A stretch of DNA of 64,000 bases. Source: Diadophis punctatus similis (taxonomy: Eukaryota; Chordata; Lepidosauria; Squamata; Dipsadidae). Every line of letters starts with the position of its first letter. The first letter of the stretch is position 1. A program made the position numbers and the translations under genes. Where the stretch lies: the NCBI GenBank assembly GCA_023053685.1, contig JALIGW010000010.1, positions 9,829,919 to 9,893,918 of the forward strand. Reading direction: 5' to 3'. This document shows, in pieces, positions 21,892-35,480 of the stretch. A model generated the notes under the pieces. It was not told the DNA's origin, did not search any database, and was given only the letters and a program-made list of their open reading frames with translations.

Positions 21892-22252
21892 AAAGTCCTT
21901 CCTGTCAATGATTACTTCAGCTTCAGCTGCAACAATACATGAGCACATAATAGATTCAAACTTAATGTAAACTGCTCCAAACTCGACTGCAGAAAATATG
22001 ACTTCAGCGACAGAGTGATCAATGCCTGGAATGCACTACCTGACTCTGTGGTTTCTTCCCCAAACCCCCAAAACTTTAACCTTAGACTGTCTACAGTAGA
22101 CCTCTCCCCATTTCTAAGAGGTCTATAAGGGGCGTGCATAAGCGCACCACTGTGCCTACCATCCCTGACCTACTGTCCTATTGTCCTCTTTTATTGGAAC
22201 CTTTTACTTATGTTATGTTTATACAAACAACTACTATCCTGTACATGTTTGA
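21892..22252 (+). mobile_element. LINE 3' end, family X, copy 1
   Basis: About 360 bases closely related to 42178-42520: both contain GACTCTGTGGTTTCTTCCCC or a near version, encoding a WNALPDSVV-like phrase common at the C-terminus of Jockey/CR1-group RT proteins. A short UTR and a simple A-rich tail follow. I do not recognise the family with certainty. The tail has grown into the (AAAT)n array at 22253-22340. Confidence 0.7.
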
Positions 22253-22256
22253 CAAA

Positions 22257-22339
<83 letters not shown>

Positions 22340-22340
22340 A
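22253..22340. repeat. (AAAT)n microsatellite
   Basis: About 22 near-perfect AAAT units directly continue the 3' tail of the LINE end at 21892-22252. Confidence 0.95.
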
Positions 22341-23029
22341 GATAAATTCACAAAATTTTCTGTTGGTGTTTTTTTTAAAGAACAACATTGGGATTTTTCA
22401 CTATAGCTTTTAGTAGGACAAAAACAGTTGTTAGATATTGGTAACATCTAGCAGATCAGTACAGTTTTTGTATGTGAAGGTATGTGGGATGAACAACATC
22501 ATAAAACTAATGATCTACTATGATTAATGGGGCATTTTATCTCATTTTATCTTATCTAGAGATGCTCCAGATGCATCAGGTGAAAAGCCATTAATATATA
22601 CATAACACCCAAGTCTATTTCCATTTTTCATCTAAACAGATGAAGTGAAGTGGTTTAGCACTGAAGTGGTAAGCATCAGGATGATAATGAATTAATTGGC
22701 AGTATGCTATTCACTGGAGATGCTTTTTATTAGCTCAGATGGTGCATTGCTTGCTTTTGTTGCTTTGTAGGCTCAGATTATTTCATGCTTTTGAAACTTC
22801 TCAAATGGAGGATCTGGAACACTGATAATGAATCTGAGCATTATAACATGTTGTACCAATACTTCTCCAATGACACATTTAAGTTACTTTCCATCCTACA
22901 TCCAAAATGCTGAATTGATCTTAAAAACCTTTCATAATTTGGAATAAGATGATTAATTTTAAAGGCCAGACTAGTTGAATGGGAATGCTGTATAAAACAA
23001 TACAAAGGGGAAGGGTGAATTTATTCACT
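22341..23029. other. Unassigned spacer
   Basis: AT-rich sequence between two LINE ends. Nothing recognised. The left limit of the CR1 copy that follows is not sharp; weak CR1-like codons may begin near 22979. Confidence 0.4.
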
Positions 23030-24240
23030 TGCTTTAAAAAAATACTCCAGTACTTTCCTTTTTCTAAAATAACAAAATTAGTGATAAAATTAGTGGACCA
23101 GGGGAATGCTGTTGATATAGTTTACTTGGACTTCAGTAAGGCATTTGATAAAGTAGTCCATAACCTACTACTAGATAAAGTAGAAAAATGTGGGTTAGAC
23201 AGCAACACCACCAGATGGATTCAAAACTGGCTGACCAACTGCACTCAACGAGTAGTGCTCAATGGAACTGCATCTACATGGAGGGAAGTATGCCGTGGAG
23301 TACCCCAAGGCTCTGTTTTAGGCCCAGTACTCTTCAACATCTTCATCAATGACTTGGACGAGGGGATAGATGGGGAACTCATCAAATTTGCAGATGACAC
23401 CAAACAATAGCCAACTCTCCAGAAGATAGGTTCAAGATTCAGAAGGATCTTGACAGACTTGAACATTGGGCGCTATCAAACAAAATGAAATTCAATGGTG
23501 AAAAAAGTAAGGTTCTACATTTAGGCAAGAAAAACAAAATGCACAGGTACAGCATATGTGGTACCTTGCTCAACAGTAGTAACTGTGAGAGGGATCTTGG
23601 AGTCCTAGTGGACAACCGTTTAAATATGAGCCAGCAGTGTGCAGCAGCCGTCAAAAAAGCCAACACAGTTCTAGGCTGCATTAACAGAGGGATAGAATCA
23701 AGATCACGTGAAGTAATAATACCACTTTACAATGCCTTGGTAAGGCCACACTTGGAATACTGCATTCAGTTTTGGTCGCCACGATGTAGAAAGGATATTG
23801 AGACTCTGGAAAGAGTGCAGAGAAGAGCAACAAAGATGATTAGGGGACTGGAGACTAAAACATATGAAGAACGGTTGCAGCAACTGGGTATGTCTAGCTT
23901 AATGAAAAGAAGGACTAGGGGAGATATGATAGCAGTGTTCCAATATCTCAGGGGTTGCCACAAAGAAGAGGGAGTCAAACTATTCTTCAAAGCACCTGAG
24001 GGTAGAACAAGAAGCAATGGGTGGAAACTAAACAAGGAGAGAAGCAACTTAGAACTAAGGAGAAATTTCCTGACAGTTAGAATAATTAATCAGTGGAACA
24101 GCTTGCCTCCAGAAGTTGTGAATGCTCCAACACTGGACGTTTTTAAGAAGATGTTGGATAACCATTTGTCTGAAGTAGTGTAGGGTTTCCTGCCTAAGCA
24201 GGGGGTTGGACTAGAAGACCTCCAAGGTCCCTTTCAACTC
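23030..24240 (+). mobile_element. CR1 LINE, 5'-truncated
   Basis: The element covers the RT domain from the palm onward plus a short 3' UTR (24184-24240, GTTTCCTGCCTAAGCAGGGG) ending in a TTG repeat. No endonuclease or ORF1 is present. It is the best preserved CR1 in the window and the reference for the fragments at 4846, 8327 and 20370. Confidence 0.9.
23073..24183 (+). pseudogene. CR1 reverse transcriptase, one frameshift
   Basis: Frame 22979-23410 encodes the palm: [45 protein letters not shown] (active site ADD near 23390). A frameshift near 23408 follows. Frame 23485-24183 (232 codons) carries the thumb and C-terminal region (LGVLVDNRLNMS, ALVRPHLEYC, RRATKMIRGLE, NSLPPEVVNA) to the natural stop at 24181. 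Protein motifs are textbook CR1. The N-terminal endonuclease is missing through 5' truncation. Confidence 0.9.
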
Positions 24241-24870
<630 letters not shown>

Positions 24871-24884
24871 TTTTGCTCTTCTTT

Positions 24885-26963
24885 CTTTTTTTTAAATAAG
24901 TTTTTTATTTTTAAAACAAAACATATGCATCTTTTATGGAGAAAGTGTTGTCCGGATCCTTTCTCTTACATCATTTCTTATACATAGTCAGTAATACATC
25001 TCATATCCAATCTCAGCCATATTATTCTTTTTCTACAATTCTTTATCCTTATTAATTTTTTTCTTACACATGCTTTTTCCCACAAATGACTATATGCCCA
25101 TTTACTATAATTTCCATTTCTCCAAACACCTTTTTAAGTTTCCCCTCTAGTTCTTTAACCATCCACATTTACATCTTAAATTAGTTTTATAATCAAACAC
25201 CAATATTAATTTCAGTTCCAATTTCATTTACTGAAGTATTCCATCATCTACAGCATAATTCATCTTATTTCAATTTTGCATATAAGAAGAATCATTTTTC
25301 CACAATTTTTAGTAGTAGTACAATTCATTTTCTTCTCAAACATACTCAAAATCACTATACCATTATACAACCTTAATTTCTTATCTCATTTAATAACCCA
25401 TTATTTACTCTATTCCATTTCTCAATAATAGCTTACTTCACTTTACAGTCAATGTTAATCCCATTTCCTATTTCCTATTTTATCTTTAAAAGTATTTTGC
25501 TGTTTATAACATAAATCATCTTCTATCTATTTTCAATTTGACATACATAAAAAACAACCATTTTTCCAGTAGTTAACAATTAAAAATTTATAGTACTAAT
25601 ACAATTCTATTAAATCCTACTACATCTACCCCTACAAAACCTATCTTTCTTCCTCCCTTCTTATCTTCCCCTTTTTAACCATTGTCTCTTGGTCTCGCTA
25701 ACATTCCATTTTGTATTAATTTTCTGGTCGTCTTTTTATCCCTTTCTTTTAACTTCTTTTTTCCCTTCTTTTTAGTTTTATATACATTGTATCTTTTCTT
25801 CTGAATCTTTCTAATCACCTTTCGATAAATTGTTTGTGTGACCCTCTCCAGAATTTTTCTTCTTCTCTTCTTGTTGTTTCCTTCTTCACTTTTTAACTGT
25901 TTCTTTTTTGGGAAGCATTTCCCCTTTTTCCTCTCTACTCCTTTCGTAACACTGTAAATCTCAGTGAAATTGTCTAGCCGATTTTCATTTCTATCTTCTT
26001 TTTGCTCATTATTCACTTCCTGATTCTCATTTGTATTCTCTTTTACAAACTCCTCTTCTATCTCCTGTTCTATGTGCTTCATTGGTTTTTCTGGCTCTAT
26101 AATATCTTTTAATATTACTTGTGCATTTTTTAACATCCCAAACAGTTTTTATATATATTCCACACTCCATTTTCAATTTATCAAATTTTCTTTATATTCA
26201 GTTTTAATTTCCAGTCCCAATTTTAATCCAAACCAATTCCAGAGTCTTATATCTTCCATAGCAAAAAAACCAAAAACCAAATCCAAACAATAAAATGGAA
26301 CGAGGCACTCCTTTAAAATTCTCACAATAGTCAACTTATCTTTTCAAGGTCAGCCTTTGTCTGTATTCTGTTTCTTGTATCTTCCTCTGGATGTTGTACT
26401 CACTTTCCTCCAGTAGATGTCTCTCTCAGATCTCCTTACTGTCTATTCATTTTCTTTTCAAAATACCAAAAAGTTTTAAATCCAATCAAAAGGGGGGAAC
26501 AAAAAAGTTATTTTTCTTCTTCAAATCTTTTCTCTTTTATTCTTTTAGAGTTTCTCCAATTCCATTTCTAATCGACAATAATTTTTCTTGGGCTTTCACT
26601 GTGTAGCTCCCATTTTTATTTTCTTTCCTGTGTTCCAAATCTCCAGCATTCACTAATTTAAACTTTTAAAAAAATTTAGAATCCAGATTTTAATTTTCTT
26701 TTGCTCATAAACTGGCCAATCTCTCTCCGGCACCAACACTTCCTCCAAACACCACTTCTGCTCAATATCTTAGTCTGGTTGCCCCAACTCCAGAGTGGTC
26801 ATTGAAAGATGGCTGCCACCCCCACCACCAGTCTGAAGAGCTTGTTTCTGACCTGCTGGGGAGCTTGCCTTGCTCCCCGCGATCTCCCAAAATGCCTCTT
26901 CTTCTTCACCGTCCCTTCAGGACGGCTCCAGTCCGAAGACACCCCCCGACAGCAGTTTTGCTG
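24885..26963 (-). mobile_element. RT-less LINE-like insertion A (2.1 kb)
   Basis: Perfect 14-bp direct repeats TTTTGCTCTTCTTT (24871-24884 and 26964-26977) and a T-rich left end identify a target-primed insertion on the minus strand. Read 5' to 3' it has a GC-rich leader (26963 to about 26700), a Lys/Glu-rich coding-like region (26136-25675) and a long AT-rich 3' region. No reverse transcriptase or endonuclease motif is present in any frame. It resembles an ORF1-only derivative of an L1-type LINE, mobilised in trans. Overall plan matches insertion B at 28026-31539. Confidence 0.7.
25675..26136 (-). pseudogene. Charged ORF in RT-less insertion A
   Basis: A 153-codon minus frame is rich in Glu and Asn in its first half and Lys and Arg in its second, without recognisable domains. 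Such composition is like the N- and C-flanks of L1 ORF1 proteins, but no coiled coil or RRM can be defended. AT-rich DNA favours Lys/Asn codons, so a chance frame is possible. It sits centrally in the insertion bounded by 14-bp duplications. Confidence 0.35.
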
Positions 26964-26977
26964 TTTTGCTCTTCTTT

Positions 26978-28006
26978 TGCAGTCCTTCAAGACTGGGAAG
27001 TTTGGCTATAATCAAAGATCATACTGCAACAGCACTGTGGGAGTCCCTTTCAAAAAAAAGAGCAACTATAGTAAAATCTTCATTTTTTTTCCTAATATGC
27101 CTGTTGACACACATATATTTAGAAACAATCAGATGACCTTCTTGATTATTAATTGTGCAAGGTTGGAAGAATGGGCAGTCATAGAGGTTAAATGAACTCT
27201 GTTTGCCAAATTAAACAGATTAGCTTGCAGCAGATATAGTGTAAGATCATCAATCCACACATGAGATGATTAAAACACCATATTGATTGTATGTTTCTGA
27301 CCAAATTAAAAAACAAGGCAATAGATATCAGAATGCTGGACTAATTTAACCATATGAACACAGCACATTTTTTAAAAAGATACATAAACCATCACAATTA
27401 TTTTAAAGGGTAATTTATATTTGCAAATAAAATCTTCTGACTTATCTTAATGGAGCATAGGAGCTAGCAACTGAGATCTGTTTACATACATTGAAATGTG
27501 CTATATTTAATAATTATATGTAAGTAATGAAGTTACTGTATGCTTTGGAAGAGGTTGAGGGCAGAGGCATGTTTCTCAATTTGTTTGGAAGAATAGAGAC
27601 TTTGCCTAGAGACATAACAAAATGCTTAGCCCAAAAACAGTCCTTAAATCTTGAAGATGAATGTCCGACTGTAGAGTTAAATAGACTACAAACTTTGGCT
27701 ATTATAATATGCTTGATCAATGGGAAAATATGTGTACACAATGTCTGAAAATTATTTTGAATTATAATTTGAAAGGACTTTTTAAATAAAAATAGTATAT
27801 TGATTGTATTGATAAAATTATCAAAGATATATAAACAATTTTCAAATAAATGTTGGAAATGTAATCAATCTGAAGGTAACTTTTATTATTTCTGGTTGAT
27901 GTGATATTTGAATAATTTGCTACCTCACTAATACTCTAGGAAATTTTCTGATTTTCTCTTACTTATCTCTAATTTTTTTCTAATTTCTTTGAATTAACTG
28001 AATTTT
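26978..28006. other. Unassigned spacer
   Basis: About 1 kb between two LINE-like insertions. A 73-codon frame (27527-27748) is the longest and has no family resemblance. This may be original, non-repetitive locus sequence. Confidence 0.4.
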
Positions 28007-28468
28007 GAATTATAATAATGGGAGAAAGAAGGCATGGCCAGCGCCGCGGCACTACGAGGCTTTCCCCGTTCCCTGTGGGAAAGCCCCGAACTTGCGTCAT
28101 CCGGGGACCCGGTCTGGTCAGGACTGGGTTGAAACCACCCAGGAGGGGTGGTGAAGAAGAGGAGCACCAGCTGGTGGACTGGGGGTTGTGGCAAACCTCC
28201 CAGGGAGCCAGCTAAGTCTCCTCAACTGGCGGCGTATGGAGGATGACCTTTTAAAGTATCATCCCTAGCTGGGGCAGTTACATCTGCAAAGATTGAAACT
28301 TTGAGCTTGGAGTCATCTGGGAAAGAAAAGTAAAACGAAGTGCTGGAGAAGTTGAAGAAGGTGGAGGCTGGTGAGTCACATTGCCAAAAGAAATGTTAAA
28401 AGCAATATTTTAATATTTTAAATGGGAATAAAAGGACTGGAAATTAAGGAGCGGCTGATAATAGATGT

Positions 28469-28941
28469 GTTAGGTCTCTGACCATAACTAATATTGGATA
28501 GAACAATATATGTCTAGCTTTTAACAGCTATAAGTCTGTTTAGCTTAGGTGTTGCAGACTGCCACAAGAGGGAGCTAGAGTTCACAGCTTATTTCTATGG
28601 GAGTCCCTCTCTGTTTGTCTTTGGTCTCTACTACTTAGTGTGTTCTCTGCTACTCATTAGAGCAAGGCCTAGAGTATGTATGCTCTGCATTTCTCTCTGT
28701 GTTGTAGTTATGTATTATAGCTGAAATGTATTTGTACTGGATAATACTTGGATTGTCATTATGACTATTAAGTGTATGACTTTGGACTGTTTACAGGAAA
28801 ATGCTATTTCTTAAAGTAAATTTTAATTCAAGTTAGTGTATCTGTGTGTGGCTGAGTACTTATTCACAACTGATCTCAATCTAAACGTTTCTGTATGCAC
28901 AACCTTGGTAACACAAGGAATACTCTGCTAATACATTAACA
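28469..28941 (+). mobile_element. Copia solo LTR (473 bp)
   Basis: TGTTAGGTCTCTGACC ... CTAATACATTAACA is the same LTR family as the copia element at 43797-54804, in the opposite orientation. The 5-bp target AGATG is repeated at 28464-28468 and 28942-28946. No internal region remains, so it is a product of LTR-LTR recombination. It is more diverged from the two full-element LTRs than they are from each other. Confidence 0.93.
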
Positions 28942-29548
28942 AGATGGACACAATACTGCAACAAAATTAACTGGATTTATAACTAAAGCCCAACTTTTAA
29001 AGATTTGCATTTTTGCCTTAAACATTTAATAAAGGTGAAAAAATACTTGGAAAATAAATTTGGAGGAAATAATTTATAAATTGGACTGGATTAAAAATGG
29101 AAAAATTAAAACAGGAAATGTAGAGATCAGAATTTGACTGGAGAATGCCATCTGATGGTTGGAAAATTACTGTTATGGTAGAATACCTTCATGGATGTTT
29201 GGACAGCTGTCCTGACCTTGAATGAAGAAAAAAAAACCTCTTTTGAAAGCTGAGAGAAAGTTGAGAGAAGCTAAAATAAACTACAATTTGTTATTGATTA
29301 AAAGAAAATGTTTGGACAGATGTTAACAACAAAGAACAGAAGGATTTGGTTTTCTTGAATTACTATAGTAAAAACTTGCAAATATAAAAGGCTGTGGAAC
29401 ACAATGTTAGCAGCTGAATGCTGAGAACTGAGAGCTGGTGGCATCTTTGAATGAACTTTGATTAAAGACTGAGCTTTGACTAAAGACTTAACCTTCCTAA
29501 ACTTGGGATTTAAGAGCTGAGAACTGAGACTGTAAGGAAATGGAGAGA

Positions 29549-30323
<775 letters not shown>

Positions 30324-31558
30324 GATTCAAGAAATTAAAAGGAAATGGATGATGGCATTGAAATATCATGGAGATGTTTCTTTTCTTTTCTTTTTACTCA
30401 GTATTATTATTTCATTAAGAGTTAGAAATTTTTTTCTCTGTTCTTTTTATATAGATTAATATTGATTAATGAATTAAAAGATTTGACATTCTAGACAAAA
30501 CAATGTTAATTAATATGAGAAGTATGAATGATAAACATGAATATTAGAGCTTAAAAGATATATTATGATTGTGTATTTTTTTATATATGAAATTTGGTTA
30601 AATGAAAATTTTAAAAGGGAAAAATGTATTATTTTAGGAGTTGAATATTTAATTGAATAATTTAGAAAGAATTTTGATGATTAGTATGCGAAAAAGTTAT
30701 ATTATGATTGTGTATTATTATTACTATTATTATTGTTATTTTTACATATGAGTTCTGTTTAAATGTTAAATTTCAAAATTCTTTACTTCAAGAGTTAAAC
30801 ATTTAATAGAATGCAAATAACCTAGGAAGAACTATGATGATTAATATAAGAAATTGGAATGTATAATTGGGCATTTAGTTTTTTGTGATAGAATAAGGAC
30901 AAAAAAAACCATAAACGATAAATAAAGAGATAAAAAAGTGGAGGAAGCAATATGGCCGAAAATTAAGAAGTAGGAGAAATAGTAACTATCTTGGAAATTA
31001 AATTAATAGCAGAAAATTTGGAAGGTGAACTTAAAAATTAATTGGTGAATATCCCAGATGACAAAATTAAACTTTCCTTTTTTTTCTTTTTTTCTTTTTT
31101 TTTTGAAGGTGAGATGAAATTAGCAGCATATACCTAGAATAAAGTATTATACATATAAAAAATGATATAACAATAATAATAATAAAAAAATTCTTAGAAG
31201 AGATATGATGAGTCCAAATTAGAGATTTAAGAGGATTTAGCACAAAAGAGTACTCAGGGGAAGGCAAAGAGAGTGTAAGAGGAAGTAGAAGGGGAGGAAG
31301 AAAAGGAGTAGAAAGAGTAGAGGAGGAGAGAAGGAGTAAGAAAGTAGGAGGAGATGATGGAGATAGAGGGGAGTGCAATGGGAAATAAAAGTTGAACAGA
31401 CTGATGATCGATGATGTAAGCGTTTATATAAGATATTGACTTTTGAATGATGGATTATAAATGTAAAATTGTTTATTTTATTGTAACATTTTAAGGTATA
31501 TGTCTACTGAATTGTAAAAGTGGTGGAAGAAAAAAATTGGAATTATAATAATGGGAGA

Positions 31559-32076
31559 CAAGGTAAAACTACTTAATACATCTTTTGTAATTGCCTTTTT
31601 CAGAAGACAGAGAGCTTCTTTTCTAAGAAGGTTTGATAAAGTTATGTTAAAAATCCACTTGGTTACTTTAAATGAATTTAGGTCTACAGTCTACAAGACT
31701 AAATTATATAAAAAAACTAATTACATGACCTTGAAATTTTTACTTTTCCAGACTTTTTCAATATACAGATTTTTGCTCTTCATTTCAACAATATTGATAT
31801 ACAAAGAGAAATAGTATAACAAACATCATGCACCATTTACATTTTGTAGCTCATTGTGTGATTTAAATAGACATAAATGCAAATGTGGAAAATTTATCAC
31901 TATCTCATGTATCTAAAATTAGAATCAGATAACTGGAGCAGGTGCAAATAATTGGAACTGTATTAAAGAGGAACTGGGAAGAATCGGTCTAATTTAAATA
32001 TTAGACATTTAGTCTGATTTTATTTTCATTGTTGAAGTATGTACTATTATGCCTAGAGCAAAAGAGCTATATGAGC
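31559..32076. other. Unassigned AT-rich spacer
   Basis: No recognised repeat or gene. An 87-codon frame (31551-31814) overlaps the insertion-B duplication and has no family resemblance. Confidence 0.4.
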
Positions 32077-32081
32077 CCCTC

Positions 32082-32510
32082 TGTAAAGATTGTCTTCAGC
32101 CACAAAATAAGGTACGAACTTCTGAGTCCAGTCAAAGGTTTTCAAAAGGATTTCCTTTATTTGCATCTGTATACAACCATTTCAAATCAAAGCAAGGTCT
32201 AACATGCCCTCAGGCAAGACAAGTCTTTTAAGCTTAACACCCCACCCCCGTTCCACATAATGAATACACAAATGTTTGACAAATGGATCTGCTTCTCAAA
32301 TCCATTCTTCCTTTCAATTACCCCCCCATAAAACATTCTCTTGAGACGAAGAAGCTCCCATGTGTCTGGGATCCGGATACCCCCCATAAACCCTTATCTT
32401 AAGATGAAAAAGCTCTCAGATGCCTGGGATCCGGATATGTATAACCTTTTGATCAAACAGAGCCAGACTCCCCCCTTTTCCTTCTGAATGACAGAGTTTG
32501 AACTCTGACA
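32082..32510 (-). mobile_element. Gypsy 3' LTR (429 bp)
   Basis: Read on the minus strand it begins TGTCAGAGTTC at 32510 and ends AATCTTTACA at 32082, after a polypurine tract (TTTTGAGAGGCAGGA, about 32511-32525). An AATAAA polyadenylation signal (complement at about 32153-32158) lies toward its 3' end. A direct repeat with TGGGATCCGGATA occurs at about 32367 and 32427 on plus. Boundaries depend on TG...CA and the purine tract, because no second LTR exists for comparison. Confidence 0.7.
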
Positions 32511-32573
32511 TCCTGCCTCTCAAAAGAAAAGAAGGTCCACCTGTAAGACATAAGCAGAGTCAATTATGATATG

Positions 32574-32938
32574 TTAGCAAGGTTTGCTAGGGTATTTGGA
32601 GTGGAATTTTCTCAATAAGGTGGGGGCTTTCACATGTTGTTTAGCGACCCACTCGTTCTGTGATGAAGGCAAATGTTTCCAGGCTACCAGATACTGGGTC
32701 TTCCCTCTGTGGATTCTGGAGTCAAGAATTTCCTTGATTTCAAAATGTTGTTCCCCTTCTATCATGATTGGGGCAGGTGGTGTATCTGCCACCAGTCTAA
32801 GTGGTGAGGTTACCTCTCTCTTGAGTAGACTAATGTGAAATACTGGGTGGACTTGTCTAAGTGTTTTTGGAAGAATCAATTCAACTACTACTGGGTTAAT
32901 GATCCTGCTAATAGTGAAAGGCCCAATAAAGTTAGGTC
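32574..32938 (-). pseudogene. Gypsy integrase tail with chromodomain
   Basis: The frame starts ILPKTLRQVHPVFHISLLKRE, the conserved post-integrase motif, and then holds a chromodomain (FEIKEILDSRIHRGKTQYLV, WKHLPSSQNEWV) before the stop at 32574. Chromodomains of this type bind methylated histone tails and guide integration. It is separated from the integrase frame by a shift near 32938. Confidence 0.88.
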
Positions 32939-34651
32939 CTAATTTTTTGATGGTTGTAACGATCTCAAGAATTTTGTAGATAAGTATACTCTATCCCCCA
33001 CCTGGAAAGGTTTAACCTCTACTCTTTTCTTGTCAGCTTGAATTTTGAAAGCCTCTCTAGCCTCCTGTAAAGCCAACCTGACTACTGGCCATGTGTTTTG
33101 CAACTTTTCTATCCACTCCTTAAGTGAGGGGATAGTTGGTTTTTCTGTGGGTAGTTCCAGTATTGGGCTGAAATCTTGCCCCGTGGCTACTCTAAAAGGT
33201 GTAAAACCTGTACTTGAATGCACAGAGTTATTAAATGCAACCTCTGCAAATGGTAAAAGTTCAGTCCAATTGTCCTGTTGAAAATTAATAAAACATCTTA
33301 GGTACTGTTCAAGAACGCCGTTCAGAACCTCGCAATTGCCATTAGTCTGAGGATGATGCGAAGAGCTCAACCCTTGGGCGGTGCCAAGTAGGTCCAAAAA
33401 CGCCTTCCAAAAATTGGAGGTAAATTGGACTCCCCTATCCGAGATTATCCTTTTAGGAGCTCCATGAAGACGATAAATGTGTATTAGAAACAGTCTAGCC
33501 AAGCCTTTGGCTGTTGGAATCTTTTGGCAAGGAATAAAATGTGCTTGTTTTGAAAACAAGTCTGTCACAACCCAAATGACTGTGTTTCCCCCACTATCCG
33601 GTAGTTCCACAATAAAATCCATAGCAATTTCTTCCCATGGGGCTGACGGCTCAGCTACTTTTTGTAGAAGTCCTGGAGTTTTCCCCTGGCGTCTTTTTGC
33701 TGCAGCACAGATGGGGCAACTTGCTACATAGCTTTCTATGTCCTTTTTCAACAAAGGCCACCAAAATTGTCTCTTTATTAAGTGTAAAGTTTTTACAAAG
33801 CCAAAATGTCCAGCCAACCTAGAGTCGTGGCACCTTCCCATTAAACGTAATCTTTGGCTAGCGGGTACATAAAGTTTGTCACCTATCCATGCTAATTCAT
33901 CTTTCATCACGCAGCTGGATTTGTGGTTCAAAACCCATTCATCGTTGACTAATGCTTGTTTAAATGCGTGAGTGATGTCTGCGTCCCTCAATGCGTCTTT
34001 TCCTCCTTCGGACCTGGTGATTACTTTGGCTGCCAGTTGATTTGTTTGTACTATAGGTTTAAATACCTCTGATTTCACACAGTTATATTGTGGCTTTCTG
34101 GACAGTGCATCTGCCAGAAAGTTTTTCCCCCCAGGGATAAATTTAAGAGTAAACTCGAACCGTTTGAAGTATTGCGCCCAACGAACCTGTTTAGGAGACA
34201 GTTTCCTTGGTGTCTTTAAGGCTTCTAAGTTTTTGTGGTCAGTCCAGACCTCAAAAGGGATCTTACTTCCTTCTAAGAATTGTCTCCAAGTTAAAAGTGC
34301 CCATCGCACCGCATAAGCCTCTTTTTCCCAGATCGCCCACCTTTGTTCAGTTTCACTTAGTTTCCTGGATGTATATGCACATGGCTGTAGCTGTCCTTGC
34401 TCATTGCTATGGAGTAGGATTGCCCCTATTGCCACATCGCTAGAATCAGCTTGTATTATGAAAGGTTTTTCTGGGTCTGGGTGCTTCAAAATTGGTTCTG
34501 TTGAGAACAGCCGTTTTAGCTTCTCAAACGCTGCCTGGCATTCCATTGTCCAATTCACGGGCTGTCTCGGTTTAGGATCTCCCTCCCCCTTTGTTCTTAG
34601 CAGTTTTGTGATGGTAACATCCCAGGGGGGGTGTTGAATGCCGTTTTCCAT
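32939..34651 (-). pseudogene. Gypsy RNase H and integrase
   Basis: 570 open codons start downstream of an RT deletion. RNase H: FIIQADSSDVAIGAILLH, a Glu in EKEAYAVRWAL, and VWTDHKNLEAL. Integrase zinc finger: His, His, then CPICAAAK. Core: AMDFIVELP (first Asp), IISDRGVQFTSNFW (second Asp), NGNCEVLN (Glu). All three acidic residues are present. The first codons derive from the end of the RT connection (TKLLRTKGEGDP). The frame is shifted relative to the RT piece at 34597-35406. Confidence 0.9.
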
Positions 34652-35480
34652 TCATCCCCCTCCTTAATTCTGATTCGGTAGTAAGCCTCCCTGATGTCTA
34701 GTTTGGAGAAGATTTTCCCTTTTTTGAGGTGGGCCAGCATGTCTTTCATCAGGGGGAGGGGATACATGTTTTCAACACTTATCGAGTTTAGGTTTCTGAA
34801 GTCAACACATAAGCGTTTTGTGCCATCTTTCTTCTCTCTAAATAGCACCGGGGCTGCTATCTTTGGTCTGGCTGGTTCAATGAAACCCCTTGCTAGGTTT
34901 TTCTCAATGAAAGCCCTCAGTTCCTCTAACTCCCCCGGTGACATGCTATACATTTTTGGTTTAGGTAGTTTAGCCCCGGGTAAGATTTCTATTGCACAGT
35001 CGGATGCGCGATGCGGGGGAAGTTCATCTGACGCTGCCTCGCTAAAGACTTCTGCCAGGTCTTTGTATTCCTTAGGTATGCTGTCTGTTTCCACGCTATG
35101 ACCAGGCATGGCTGTTTCCCTGCGCTCAGCCCCTTCAGTTTCTATCTGTGGATCCTCCGCAGTAGTTACGTGCATTTGGAATTTTATGGTGCCTTGCTCC
35201 CAATTTATTTTTGGATTCCACTTTTTTAGCCATGCGAGTCCCAAGACTAGTGGCCATTCCATGCCAGGTGCTACTATAAATGTAAGTTTCTCTTCGTGGT
35301 TATCAATGCCTATTTTCAGGGGTTCCGTGGCAAAAGCAGCCGGCTCCCCCCCTGCTATAGACCCATCCAATTGGCAAAATGCAATGGGATTTCTCAGCTT
35401 TCTCACTGTGATTTCCAGCTCCCTGATTAGGGTTGGGCTGATTAAGCAACGAGTGCATCCTGAGTCTACTAAAGCAGAGA
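34597..35480 (-). pseudogene. Gypsy protease and RT fingers, catalytic core deleted
   Basis: Upstream codons (about 35440-35480) encode ALVDSGCTRCLIS, the retropepsin active site. The long frame continues through RT fingers (KDGTKRLCVDFRNLN) and the first palm motif (FSKLDIREAYYRIRI). Immediately after EWKTAFNTPPG the sequence jumps to the RT/RNase H connection in another frame. About 150 residues normally found here, including the YxDD motif and thumb, are missing. This copy cannot encode a working polymerase. Confidence 0.88.

Noticed and set aside
28018..28215. GC-rich block as a CpG-island promoter of a host gene
   Set aside because: It lies immediately inside the 19-bp duplication of insertion B and is better explained as the LINE leader.
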